Shown here in pieces: positions 51,055 through 57,353 of a DNA stretch of 64,000 nucleotides. The stretch lies in NCBI GenBank assembly GCA_964649665.1, contig CAZYPU010000002.1, forward strand, positions 1 through 64,000. Reading direction: 5' to 3'. This DNA comes from CAZYPU01 sp964649665 (GTDB lineage Bacteria > Omnitrophota > Gorgyraeia > JABMRN01 > RBG-13-46-9). Position numbers and translations under genes: made by a program. The notes below the pieces were generated by a model. That model was given only the letters and a program-made list of their open reading frames with translations. It had not been told where the DNA came from and ran no database searches. Within the stretch, counting starts at the first letter, position 1, and the number at the start of each line of letters is the position of its first letter.

Positions 51055-52006
51055 CCCTAACGTCGATACGTTATACAAAGAAGAGCTCAGGCGAAATATA
51101 AAAAAGCTCAAAAAAGAAAAAAACGCTATCGTGTTGGCCCATAATTATCAGCGCGACGAAATACAGGAAATAGCGGATTTCTCCGGCGATTCGCTGGAAC
51201 TGGCACGGGCCGCCGTCAACACAAAAGAGGATATCATAGTATTTTGCGGCGTGCATTTTATGGCGGAGAGCGCCGCGATCCTGAACCCGGGGAAAAAAGT
51301 GCTTCTGCCCGCCAAGGAAGCCGGCTGCCCCCTGGCGGACATGATTACCGTCCGGAAGCTCTGCGAGAAGAAAAAAGAATTCCCCGATGCCGCGGTGGTA
51401 TGCTATGTTAACTCCAGCGCTGAAATCAAAGCCGAAAGCGATATAAGCTGCACATCTTCCAACGCGATAGAAATTGCCCGGTCCGTAAAAAACAAGCGCG
51501 TTATTTTCGTCCCGGACAAAAACCTCGGCAGGTACGTAAAAACACAGGTGCCGGAGAAAGATATAATTCTCTGGGAGGGATTTTGCTCCACGCATATACG
51601 GCTGACGGAAGAGGATGTCGTAAAGGCAAAGCATAATTTTTCGAAAGCCAAGTTTATTGCGCACCCCGAATGCAGGCCCGAGGTGCTCGCGTTGGCCGAC
51701 CACATTTGCTCGACAAGGGGGATGCTGGATTACGCAAAGACTTCTAAGGCGAAAGAATTTATTATCGGCACCGAAAGCGGCATGCTCTACCGGCTAAGGG
51801 AAGAAAACCCGGATAAGCAATTTCACATCCCTACAACTCACCTTATATGCGCGAACATGAAACTAACGACATTGGGGTGGGTGGCGCATTCGCTGGAAAA
51901 CATGGTCTATGAGGTAAAGGTTCCTGAGCGCGTAATGGAAAAAGCCCGTCAGACACTGGAGAGGATGCTCAGCGTAACGGGAAAAACAGTGCCTCAGGTG
52001 AAATAA
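51038..52006 (+). CDS. nadA: quinolinate synthase
   Basis: Condenses iminoaspartate with dihydroxyacetone phosphate to quinolinate, using an oxygen-sensitive [4Fe-4S] cluster. The 322-residue protein has AHNYQRDEIQEIADFSGDSL near residue 34. Cluster cysteine candidates are in CYVNSSAEIKA, WEGFCSTHIR and the late HPECRPEV region. The start overlaps panC by 17 bases, and the ATG chosen gives a usual N-terminus. The partner next door is aspartate dehydrogenase rather than NadB, so iminoaspartate is probably made without oxygen. Confidence 0.95.
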   Translation: MRDKSNPNVDTLYKEELRRNIKKLKKEKNAIVLAHNYQRDEIQEIADFSGDSLELARAAVNTKEDIIVFCGVHFMAESAAILNPGKKVLLPAKEAGCPLADMITVRKLCEKKKEFPDAAVVCYVNSSAEIKAESDISCTSSNAIEIARSVKNKRVIFVPDKNLGRYVKTQVPEKDIILWEGFCSTHIRLTEEDVVKAKHNFSKAKFIAHPECRPEVLALADHICSTRGMLDYAKTSKAKEFIIGTESGMLYRLREENPDKQFHIPTTHLICANMKLTTLGWVAHSLENMVYEVKVPERVMEKARQTLERMLSVTGKTVPQVK

Positions 52007-52007
52007 T

Positions 52008-52820
52008 ATGAAAAAACTTAAACTTGGGATCATAGGCTGCGGCACCATAGGGGCCGCCATAGCCGAGGCGTGCCTTACGAAGCTGAAAGATAAAGTTGAG
52101 CTCGCGGCGTTATACGATATTGATGAGCGCAAAGTAGATGAGATTTCGCGACTGACGGGCAGTGATATAAAAAAGGATTCAATGGAGGCGGTTTTTAATA
52201 AAGCGGATCTTGTGATAGAAGCCGCCGCAAGCAGTGTCTCGCGGGATGTAGTAAAGAAAGCCGTAGAAAAATCGAAAGACGTCATGGTGATGAGCGTCGG
52301 AGGGCTTGTTGAATCCGAAACCCTTCTGGAAGAGGCGAGAGGAAAAAACGTGAAGGTTTATTTTCCGAGCGGCGCGATATGCGGAATAGACGGCCTGAAG
52401 GCCGCCGGCCTCGACGGGATAAAATCGGTGCGCCTGACTACGAAAAAACCGCCGAAAAGCCTGGAAGGCGCCCCTTATGTTAAATTAAAGGGAATTGATT
52501 TGAATTCCATAAACGGCGAAGAGGTTTTATTTGAGGGCAATGCCCGGGAGGCGATAAAGGGCTTTCCCAAGAATGTTAATGTCTCGTCGGTTTTAAGCCT
52601 GGCCGGCATCGGCGCGAAAAAGACGGTTGTAAGGATTATCGTTTCGCCGGAGTACACGAAGAATACGCACGAGGTGGAAATAGCGGGCGATTTTGGCAGA
52701 ATTATGACGAAAACAGAGAACGTTCCCTCAAAGAAAAATCCGAAGACGAGCGAACTCGCGATTCTTTCGGCTGTCGCGACCTTAAAAGGTATAGTCGATA
52801 GCGTGAGGATCGGGACCTAA
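52008..52820 (+). CDS. nadX: L-aspartate dehydrogenase
   Basis: Oxidises L-aspartate to iminoaspartate with NAD(P), feeding NadA. The 270-residue protein has a Rossmann start LGIIGCGTIGAAIAEACL, then VIEAAASSVSRDVVKKA near 71, SVGGLVESETLLEEA near 94, the catalytic FPSGAICGIDGLKAA stretch near 119, and NVNVSSVLSLAG near 190. It is like the Thermotoga and archaeal enzymes. It starts one base after nadA, and no nadB is present in the window. Confidence 0.9.
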   Translation: MKKLKLGIIGCGTIGAAIAEACLTKLKDKVELAALYDIDERKVDEISRLTGSDIKKDSMEAVFNKADLVIEAAASSVSRDVVKKAVEKSKDVMVMSVGGLVESETLLEEARGKNVKVYFPSGAICGIDGLKAAGLDGIKSVRLTTKKPPKSLEGAPYVKLKGIDLNSINGEEVLFEGNAREAIKGFPKNVNVSSVLSLAGIGAKKTVVRIIVSPEYTKNTHEVEIAGDFGRIMTKTENVPSKKNPKTSELAILSAVATLKGIVDSVRIGT

Positions 52821-52847
52821 TGTTTGAAATGAAAGGGGGTGAAATAA

Positions 52848-53093
52848 ATGGCGAAAGTGTTATGCAAATGCGGCATAAAGAGGAAGAAAGGCTACCTCTA
52901 TTTTGTCGGTAAGAACGGCTGCGCTTATGAGACAAAAATGGCGCGCGGCAAAAAAAAGGGCGGCGGAAGGAAAATGATACACAACTGTCGCGTAAAGAAG
53001 CAGAAAGGCTATCTTTATTTTATCGATAAGAAAGGCAACGTCTCCTGCGCAAAAATGCAGTGCGGCGGCAAAAAGAAGAGAAGAAAGAGATAG
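52848..53093 (+). CDS. small basic Cys-containing protein with tandem repeat
   Basis: Unrecognised 81-residue protein. It is two copies of a 29-residue unit (residues 3-31 and 42-70) that align without gaps and match at about 13 positions, centred on KKGYLYF in the first and QKGYLYF in the second. Cysteines are at 6, 8, 25, 47, 67 and 72. About one third of residues are Lys or Arg, and both units end in a KKK-rich tail. It could bind nucleic acid or a metal, but no known family fits. A very strong ribosome-binding site (AAAGGGGGTGA) precedes the ATG, suggesting high expression. Confidence 0.72.
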   Translation: MAKVLCKCGIKRKKGYLYFVGKNGCAYETKMARGKKKGGGRKMIHNCRVKKQKGYLYFIDKKGNVSCAKMQCGGKKKRRKR

Positions 53094-53131
53094 GCTTATT
53101 AACAGCAGCCAGTCCCGAATGGAGGGGCTCC

Positions 53132-53938
53132 ATGAAGATCCTTTATTCAGGACTGGCTGCTTCCTCCGTAATGAAACTCGATAAAGAAAATTTTCTCGTT
53201 CAGGTGAAGTATTCTGACCTTGCCTCGGATGCCGATATGGGAAGGTATTTCCCGGGATTCGGGGGAGAGCTCTACCTCAATGCCGCGGAGATCAGTAATT
53301 ACGATCCCGCGCTTATCAAGGGCATAAAGGCCTTCGTTAAAAGAAACCGCTTTCCGCTCAGGCTCCACGCCCCCATTACCGATATAGATTATTCCCGTAT
53401 TCATCCCGCCATATCCGGGATGCAGTCTTTGTATAACAGGGTGTTTAAACTCTGCAGATGCCTGGATATACATTCTGTCGTCGCTCATGCGGAATTTCCG
53501 GTAAAGAAGCAGTTCAAAAATGCTGTCTCGCTATGGCGCGTAATAAGCGCGGGCTTAAGCGTTCATGATATAGGCTTGAATATAGAGAATCACTGCGAGG
53601 CCGAGCCTGATTCTCTGATAGGGCTCATGAAGGAAGTCGACTCGCCTTATTTCGGAATGTGCGTTGACATAGGCCATTCTAATGCGTTTGGCAAAACGGG
53701 GATGGAGGCATGGCTTGAGAAATACCCGGCCGGTTCCATCAGGGAAGCGCATTTAGCCGATAACGCCGGTGACGATGACACCCACCTTCCGCTGGGGAAG
53801 GGCAATATAGATTTTGAGGCCTTTTTCAGGGCGCTCGAGGCAAGGGGGGACGCCTGCACTTTTGTGCTGGAGCCGAGGGATGTCGGCGAAACAGAGAAGA
53901 GCCTGTCATTTCTCAGAAAGGCGGGCTTGCTTGAGTAA
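53132..53938 (+). CDS. sugar phosphate isomerase/epimerase-like TIM-barrel protein
   Basis: Substrate unknown. The roughly 268-residue protein fits the AP-endonuclease-2 / xylose-isomerase-like barrel. It shows RLHAPITDIDYSRIHP near 75, a VVAHAEFP strand, GLNIENHCEAEPDSLIGLM near 150, GMCVDIGHSNAFGKTG near 178 and HLADNAGDDDTHLPLGKGNI near 210. The Glu, Asp and His residues in these strands would bind metal. The ATG at 53132 lies after a GGAGGGG site; an upstream extension would overlap the small repeat protein. It overlaps the DNA-glycosylase gene by eight bases. Confidence 0.83.
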   Translation: MKILYSGLAASSVMKLDKENFLVQVKYSDLASDADMGRYFPGFGGELYLNAAEISNYDPALIKGIKAFVKRNRFPLRLHAPITDIDYSRIHPAISGMQSLYNRVFKLCRCLDIHSVVAHAEFPVKKQFKNAVSLWRVISAGLSVHDIGLNIENHCEAEPDSLIGLMKEVDSPYFGMCVDIGHSNAFGKTGMEAWLEKYPAGSIREAHLADNAGDDDTHLPLGKGNIDFEAFFRALEARGDACTFVLEPRDVGETEKSLSFLRKAGLLE

Positions 53939-54578
53939 GGCGCGAACGCTGCTTGAGATTTACAGCCTCCTTTACGGGCACTTCGGGCCAAGGCACTGGT
54001 GGCCGGCCCGGGATCCTTTCGAGGTTATGATAGGGGCAATACTTACGCAGAATACGGCGTGGCCGAATGTGGAAAAGGCCATAATTAATCTGAAGAAAAA
54101 AAAGCTTCTCTCGCCGCGTAAGATTAAACGCGTAAGCGTAAAAACCCTGCAGAGAGCCATAAGGCCGTCCGGTTTTTATAAAGAGAAAACGAAAAAGCTC
54201 AAAAATTTTGTCCGGTTCCTGAACAAATCCTGCGGCGGAAACATAAACAAACTGCGCGCTTATGACCGGGAGGCGCTCAGGGAAAAACTTTTGAAAGTAA
54301 ATGGAATAGGTCCTGAGACGGCCGACAGCATCCTTCTTTATGCGCTCGGCAAGAGTGTTTTTGTTGTGGATGCCTATACGAAGCGGATATTCGTAAGGCA
54401 TAAACTGATACCCGACAATGCGACATACGCCCGGATGCAGGAGTTTTTTACGCGCAATCTTCCGGAGAAAAAAAAGCTCTTTAACGAGTACCATGCCCTG
54501 ATCGTGGAGACAGGCAAAAATTACTGTAAGAAGAAAAAGCCGCTTTGCAAAATTTGTCCATTAAGAGTGGTCAAATAG
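53931..54578 (+). CDS. HhH-GPD DNA glycosylase, endonuclease III-related (MagIII-like)
   Basis: Base-excision repair enzyme that removes damaged bases. The 215-residue protein has WWPARDPFEVMIGAILTQNTAW near residues 21-42, helix-hairpin-helix VNGIGPETADS (near 123-133) and catalytic Asp147 in VVDAYTKR. The lysine that makes endonuclease III a lyase is replaced by Glu129, as in monofunctional MagIII-type 3-methyladenine glycosylases. Three cluster-type cysteines (199, 206, 209; CX6CX2C) remain, but the fourth is missing because the protein ends. The start TTG at 53931 overlaps the upstream gene. Substrate is not decided by sequence. Confidence 0.85.
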   Translation: MSKARTLLEIYSLLYGHFGPRHWWPARDPFEVMIGAILTQNTAWPNVEKAIINLKKKKLLSPRKIKRVSVKTLQRAIRPSGFYKEKTKKLKNFVRFLNKSCGGNINKLRAYDREALREKLLKVNGIGPETADSILLYALGKSVFVVDAYTKRIFVRHKLIPDNATYARMQEFFTRNLPEKKKLFNEYHALIVETGKNYCKKKKPLCKICPLRVVK

Positions 54579-54625
54579 GGTGAAAGTATGATATACTATC
54601 CTACGGGTAACAAAGGGGGTGTGCC

Positions 54626-54916
54626 ATGATATTCGGATTATTTAAGAAAAAGAGAAGCGTGGAGGAATTAGGCGAGCCGATCGGCGAGGTAATCCATTTT
54701 TTTCCGCATGTAAAAGCGGGGGTTATCAAACTGAAAAAAGACACGCTATCGGCGGGGGACACCATTTACATAAAGGGCCACACAACGGATTTTGAGCAAA
54801 AAATAAAAAGCATGCAGGTTAACCACACGCCGATAGAAAAGGCCTCAAGGGGCCAGGAAATCGGCATGAAGGTAAGGTCAAAAGTAAGGCACGGGGATAA
54901 GGTATATAAACTGTAA
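54626..54916 (+). CDS. translation elongation factor-like (EF-Tu domain 2-like) protein
   Basis: Small free-standing beta-barrel. The 96-residue protein has a GEPIGEVIHFFPHVKAGVI start, then the barrel signature LSAGDTIYIKGHTTDFEQKI near 41-60, IKSMQVNHTPIEKASRGQEI and a final VRHGDKVYKL. Proteins like this are often annotated as translation-elongation-factor-like and resemble domain 2 of EF-Tu or IF2, or the barrel next to peptidase U32. The function is not known. A GGGGGTG ribosome-binding site precedes the ATG. Confidence 0.8.
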   Translation: MIFGLFKKKRSVEELGEPIGEVIHFFPHVKAGVIKLKKDTLSAGDTIYIKGHTTDFEQKIKSMQVNHTPIEKASRGQEIGMKVRSKVRHGDKVYKL

Positions 54917-54951
54917 TTCGTAAGCTTTAAGCTATAAGCAAAATTTTGTGC

Positions 54952-54980
54952 TTGTCATCGTATCAAGTATGTTATATAAT
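54952..54980 (+). promoter_or_regulatory. predicted promoter for a near-leaderless transcript
   Basis: TTGTCA (54952-54957), 17 bases and TATAAT (54975-54980). The ATG follows at 54989 with no ribosome-binding site between. Confidence 0.6.
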
Positions 54981-54988
54981 CTGGCAAT

Positions 54989-55252
54989 ATGAAAAATCGA
55001 GTTTTCAAAAAAGTCCTTCTGGGGCTTGGCTTTGACAGTAAGGACGGGCACGTGCGTATAACAAAAGGCGGCAACTTCCGTATTTACGGCGGTTCAAAAA
55101 AAACCCACGAGCTCATGCAGGAAAAAGCGGTAAAGTTCAACGAGCAGCTCGAAAAAAAGCACAAGACGCTCCAGGGCCTGAGCAGGAGAGAATTTTACGA
55201 TATCGCCAAAAAAATCGGACTCCAGGTGCCCGAAAAATTCGAAGAAAAATAA
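54989..55252 (+). CDS. conserved-looking hypothetical protein (87 residues)
   Basis: Unrecognised small, basic, soluble protein. It starts MKNRVFKKVLLGLGFDSKDG, then has HVRITKGGNFRIYGGSKKTH near 21-40, and a helical second half with LSRREFYDIAKKIGLQVPEK. The pattern suggests a short beta segment plus two helices. The promoter TATAAT box ends only eight bases before the ATG, and no Shine-Dalgarno is seen, so translation may begin on a leaderless message. The next gene, a ferredoxin, begins 75 bases later with its own strong ribosome-binding site. Confidence 0.68.
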   Translation: MKNRVFKKVLLGLGFDSKDGHVRITKGGNFRIYGGSKKTHELMQEKAVKFNEQLEKKHKTLQGLSRREFYDIAKKIGLQVPEKFEEK

Positions 55253-55327
55253 TCCCCTCTGTTCCCCCGCCATGAAAGATATGAAAGTATCCTTAATTGT
55301 TGTAAAAGCGTTAAAGGAGGTGAAATA

Positions 55328-55510
55328 ATGGCAAAGATTACAATCGATAAAAGCCTTTGCACCGGTTGCGGGCTCTGCTCTTCATTGTGTCCGGAGGTCT
55401 TTGAAATCGCGAATGACAATATCGCGAAAGTTAAAGGCGATTCGTGCGGAGATCATGATATAAACGAGATTGCTTCACAGTGCCCGGTTGAAGCGATAAA
55501 AGTGGGATAG
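55328..55510 (+). CDS. ferredoxin, single [4Fe-4S]
   Basis: Small electron carrier. The 60-residue protein has CTGCGLCSSLCP (Cys11, 14, 17, 21), Cys40 and Cys52 in QCPVEAI. As in Thermotoga-type ferredoxins, Cys11, Cys14, Cys17 and Cys52 should hold one [4Fe-4S] cluster, with Cys21 and Cys40 as a possible disulfide or site of a lost second cluster. An AAAGGAGGTGA site before the ATG predicts strong translation. It could supply the electron-bifurcating type enzymes encoded at 57-63 kb. Confidence 0.93.
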   Translation: MAKITIDKSLCTGCGLCSSLCPEVFEIANDNIAKVKGDSCGDHDINEIASQCPVEAIKVG

Positions 55511-55511
55511 G

Positions 55512-56288
55512 ATGCAAACCGTTCAGTTTAGAAAAGCCGCTGTAGGCGCCGTGCTTAAGGCCGGCAGATATATCAAGAAGAATATCGGCAGGGTAAAGCA
55601 GGTGCGCTATAAGAGCGAAATCAACATTGTAACCGAGGTTGACAGGAAATCGGAAGATATAATCGTCGGCGCGATAGGCAAATCCTTTCCGCGCCACGAT
55701 TTTCTTGGCGAAGAGGGAGGGCATAAAGGGAAAAAGTCGGACTTCAAGTGGATTATCGACCCGTTGGACGGCACGACGAATTTCCTGCATACCTTTCCGT
55801 TTTTCTGCGTATCCATAGCCCTGGCGCACAAGGGCGATATCCTACTCGGCGTCGTATACGATCCTACCAGGGACGAACTTTTTTACGCGGAAAAGGAGAA
55901 AGGCGCGTTTCTGGACGGGAAACGTATACGGGTGTCTAAAATAAGGGATATCGATAAAGCCATCGTGGCCACGGGGTTCGCTTACAACGTGAGGAAATCC
56001 GGAAAGACAAACATTCGCAATTTCACCAGACTCCTTAAGACCGCTCAGGCGGTAAGAAGGGCCGGCTCGGCGGCGCTTGATTTGTGCTATGTTGCCTGCG
56101 GGCGTTTTGACGGTTTCTGGGAGTATTACCTTCACGCCTGGGATACAGCGGCGGCCGCAAGAATAATCGAAGAAGCCGGCGGGAAAATTACAAAGTTAGA
56201 CGGAGAAAAATTTAGTATTTACGACAAAGAAATGCTCGCCTCAAATTCCAAAATTCACGCCCAAATGATTCGGGCCCTGTCGGGTTAG
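55512..56288 (+). CDS. suhB: inositol monophosphatase family protein (SuhB-like)
   Basis: Mg-dependent phosphatase acting on inositol or a sugar phosphate. The 258-residue protein has the metal-binding motifs NIVTEVDRKSED near 38, GEEGG near 66, WIIDPLDGTTNFLHTFPFF near 79 and the late YYLHAWDTAAAARIIEEAGG near 206. The Glu/Asp ligands are all present. Relatives include fructose-1,6-bisphosphatase and 3'-phosphoadenosine phosphatase, so the natural substrate is open. The start lies one base after the ferredoxin stop. Confidence 0.9.
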   Translation: MQTVQFRKAAVGAVLKAGRYIKKNIGRVKQVRYKSEINIVTEVDRKSEDIIVGAIGKSFPRHDFLGEEGGHKGKKSDFKWIIDPLDGTTNFLHTFPFFCVSIALAHKGDILLGVVYDPTRDELFYAEKEKGAFLDGKRIRVSKIRDIDKAIVATGFAYNVRKSGKTNIRNFTRLLKTAQAVRRAGSAALDLCYVACGRFDGFWEYYLHAWDTAAAARIIEEAGGKITKLDGEKFSIYDKEMLASNSKIHAQMIRALSG

Positions 56289-56313
56289 TAATCAAAAAAG
56301 GTAGATAATCTGC

Positions 56314-56342
56314 TTGACAGCCATCCTTTTTCTTGTTATAAT
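56314..56342 (+). promoter_or_regulatory. consensus promoter
   Basis: TTGACA (56314-56319), 17 bases and TATAAT (56337-56342), 22 bases before the ATG at 56364, with an AAAGGGA ribosome-binding site in between. Confidence 0.78.
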
Positions 56343-56363
56343 TAAGCAACAAGAAAGGGAGAT

Positions 56364-56720
56364 ATGAAATACCGGACAGTTATCGAGATTATCACCGAAG
56401 CCAAAGACAAACATGAGGCGATGGACATAGCGGGTGAGTACCTGAACGGCGGCATTGAAACCGGCGTGCGTATGAAATGCCGCACAGCGCTGTTTAGGCC
56501 ATATATTTTGCTGCGCGCCGGATTTTTTTTCACCCTGGCGTGCGCATTACTCGGAACGGTATCTTTAAGGTATTTTAAGAATAGCGCCGGCGTATTCCGG
56601 GGTGCAAGCAATACAAGCGCCATCCAGCCGCCTTTGAAGACCTCGGAGGAAGCGGCGTTCAAGGGCAAGTGGCAGGAAGAAGGGACCAGGAAGGCCCTCG
56701 AGTATATAAAAAGCGAATAA
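56364..56720 (+). CDS. hypothetical membrane-anchored protein
   Basis: Unrecognised 118-residue protein. About 45 cytoplasmic residues (MKYRTVIEIITEAKDKHEAM, then a cysteine in MKCRTALF) precede one hydrophobic helix (about 49-67), and a polar tail follows. The N-terminal part looks like a small alpha/beta domain, but no motif is diagnostic. It has a perfect-consensus promoter and a strong ribosome-binding site of its own, and a terminator-like structure after it, so it is probably transcribed alone at a high level. Confidence 0.7.
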   Translation: MKYRTVIEIITEAKDKHEAMDIAGEYLNGGIETGVRMKCRTALFRPYILLRAGFFFTLACALLGTVSLRYFKNSAGVFRGASNTSAIQPPLKTSEEAAFKGKWQEEGTRKALEYIKSE

Positions 56721-56737
56721 AAAATAAAGTTAACCCA

Positions 56738-56795
56738 TTCCGCTCTTTCTACTTCGGAGAAATTCTTCGCAGTAAGAAATGGCGGATTTTTTATT
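56738..56795 (+). terminator. possible intrinsic terminator
   Basis: Imperfect arms TTCCGCTCTTTCTACT (56738-56753) and AGTAAGAAATGGCGGAT (56771-56787), followed by a run of T, lie 17 bases after the previous gene. Confidence 0.45.
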
Positions 56796-56821
56796 GCAAT
56801 ATACGCGATTAGTGCTATAAT
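56794..56821 (+). promoter_or_regulatory. predicted promoter with hairpin-rich leader
   Basis: TTGCAA (56794-56799), a 16-base spacer and TATAAT (56816-56821). The expected transcript begins near 56828 and has a leader of about 135 bases before the ATG at 56963. Confidence 0.55.
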
Positions 56822-56831
56822 AAATGAGCAC

Positions 56832-56911
56832 ATAACTTATGTCAGCCGTAGGCTGACATAAGTTATAGGTGCGAATTTACCCTTGACATTTTTTAGAAAA
56901 AATGTCAAGGG
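56832..56911. repeat. two perfect hairpins in the leader of the 56963 gene
   Basis: The first has 16-base arms (56832-56847 and 56851-56866, loop GTA). The second has 15-base arms (56880-56894 and 56897-56911, loop AG). The second resembles the CCCTTGACATC hairpin nested in the 4298 repeat. They could be repeat insertions or RNA structures regulating the downstream gene. Confidence 0.7.
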
Positions 56912-56962
56912 TCCAATTCGATCGTTCAGAGTAGAAATCCAGGTCTCATCGGAGGTGGAATT

Positions 56963-57337
56963 ATGGGAGCGATTTTGAAAATATTCCTTAATTTTTTTGG
57001 AATCATATGGATTGCCTTTGGCACGCTTATGATATTTGTGCCGGACATGGTAAAGAAAAACGTGTTTTTAAAATTGAAGGATGCCCCTTTTAAAAAACTG
57101 AGCGCGATTCCGCTGGTGATCGGCGTTCTATTCCTTCTCTCGGCTTCTTACTGCCGTTACAGGCTTTTTGTAATAGCGCTGGGAATGCTTGCGCTTCTTA
57201 AGGGTATAGCCCTCATTGTCTTTACGAAAAAAATGGAAAAACTTACCAACCGGCTTATCAAGGCAAACAATAACAGTTACAGGGCGCTCGGCGTCCTATA
57301 TATCATAATCGGGGCTATCGTACTAAAGGGAATTTAG
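56963..57337 (+). CDS. hypothetical small integral membrane protein
   Basis: The 124-residue product has about four hydrophobic segments: residues 6-27, 48-66 and a closely spaced 68-86, with a last short one at 107-123. Short basic loops lie between them (KKNVFLKLKDAPFKKL and KKMEKLTNRLIKANN). I do not recognise the family; nothing in it suggests a catalytic role. A GGAGGTGG ribosome-binding site precedes the start, and the message should have a 135-base leader with two strong hairpins. The next gene, an FAD-linked oxidase, begins 17 bases later and may be co-transcribed. Confidence 0.7.
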   Translation: MGAILKIFLNFFGIIWIAFGTLMIFVPDMVKKNVFLKLKDAPFKKLSAIPLVIGVLFLLSASYCRYRLFVIALGMLALLKGIALIVFTKKMEKLTNRLIKANNNSYRALGVLYIIIGAIVLKGI

Positions 57338-57353
57338 CCGGTATCCGGTATTA

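Noticed and set aside
53814..53930. Longer start for the DNA glycosylase
   Set aside because: The extra 39 residues overlap the upstream barrel gene and look like random translation.
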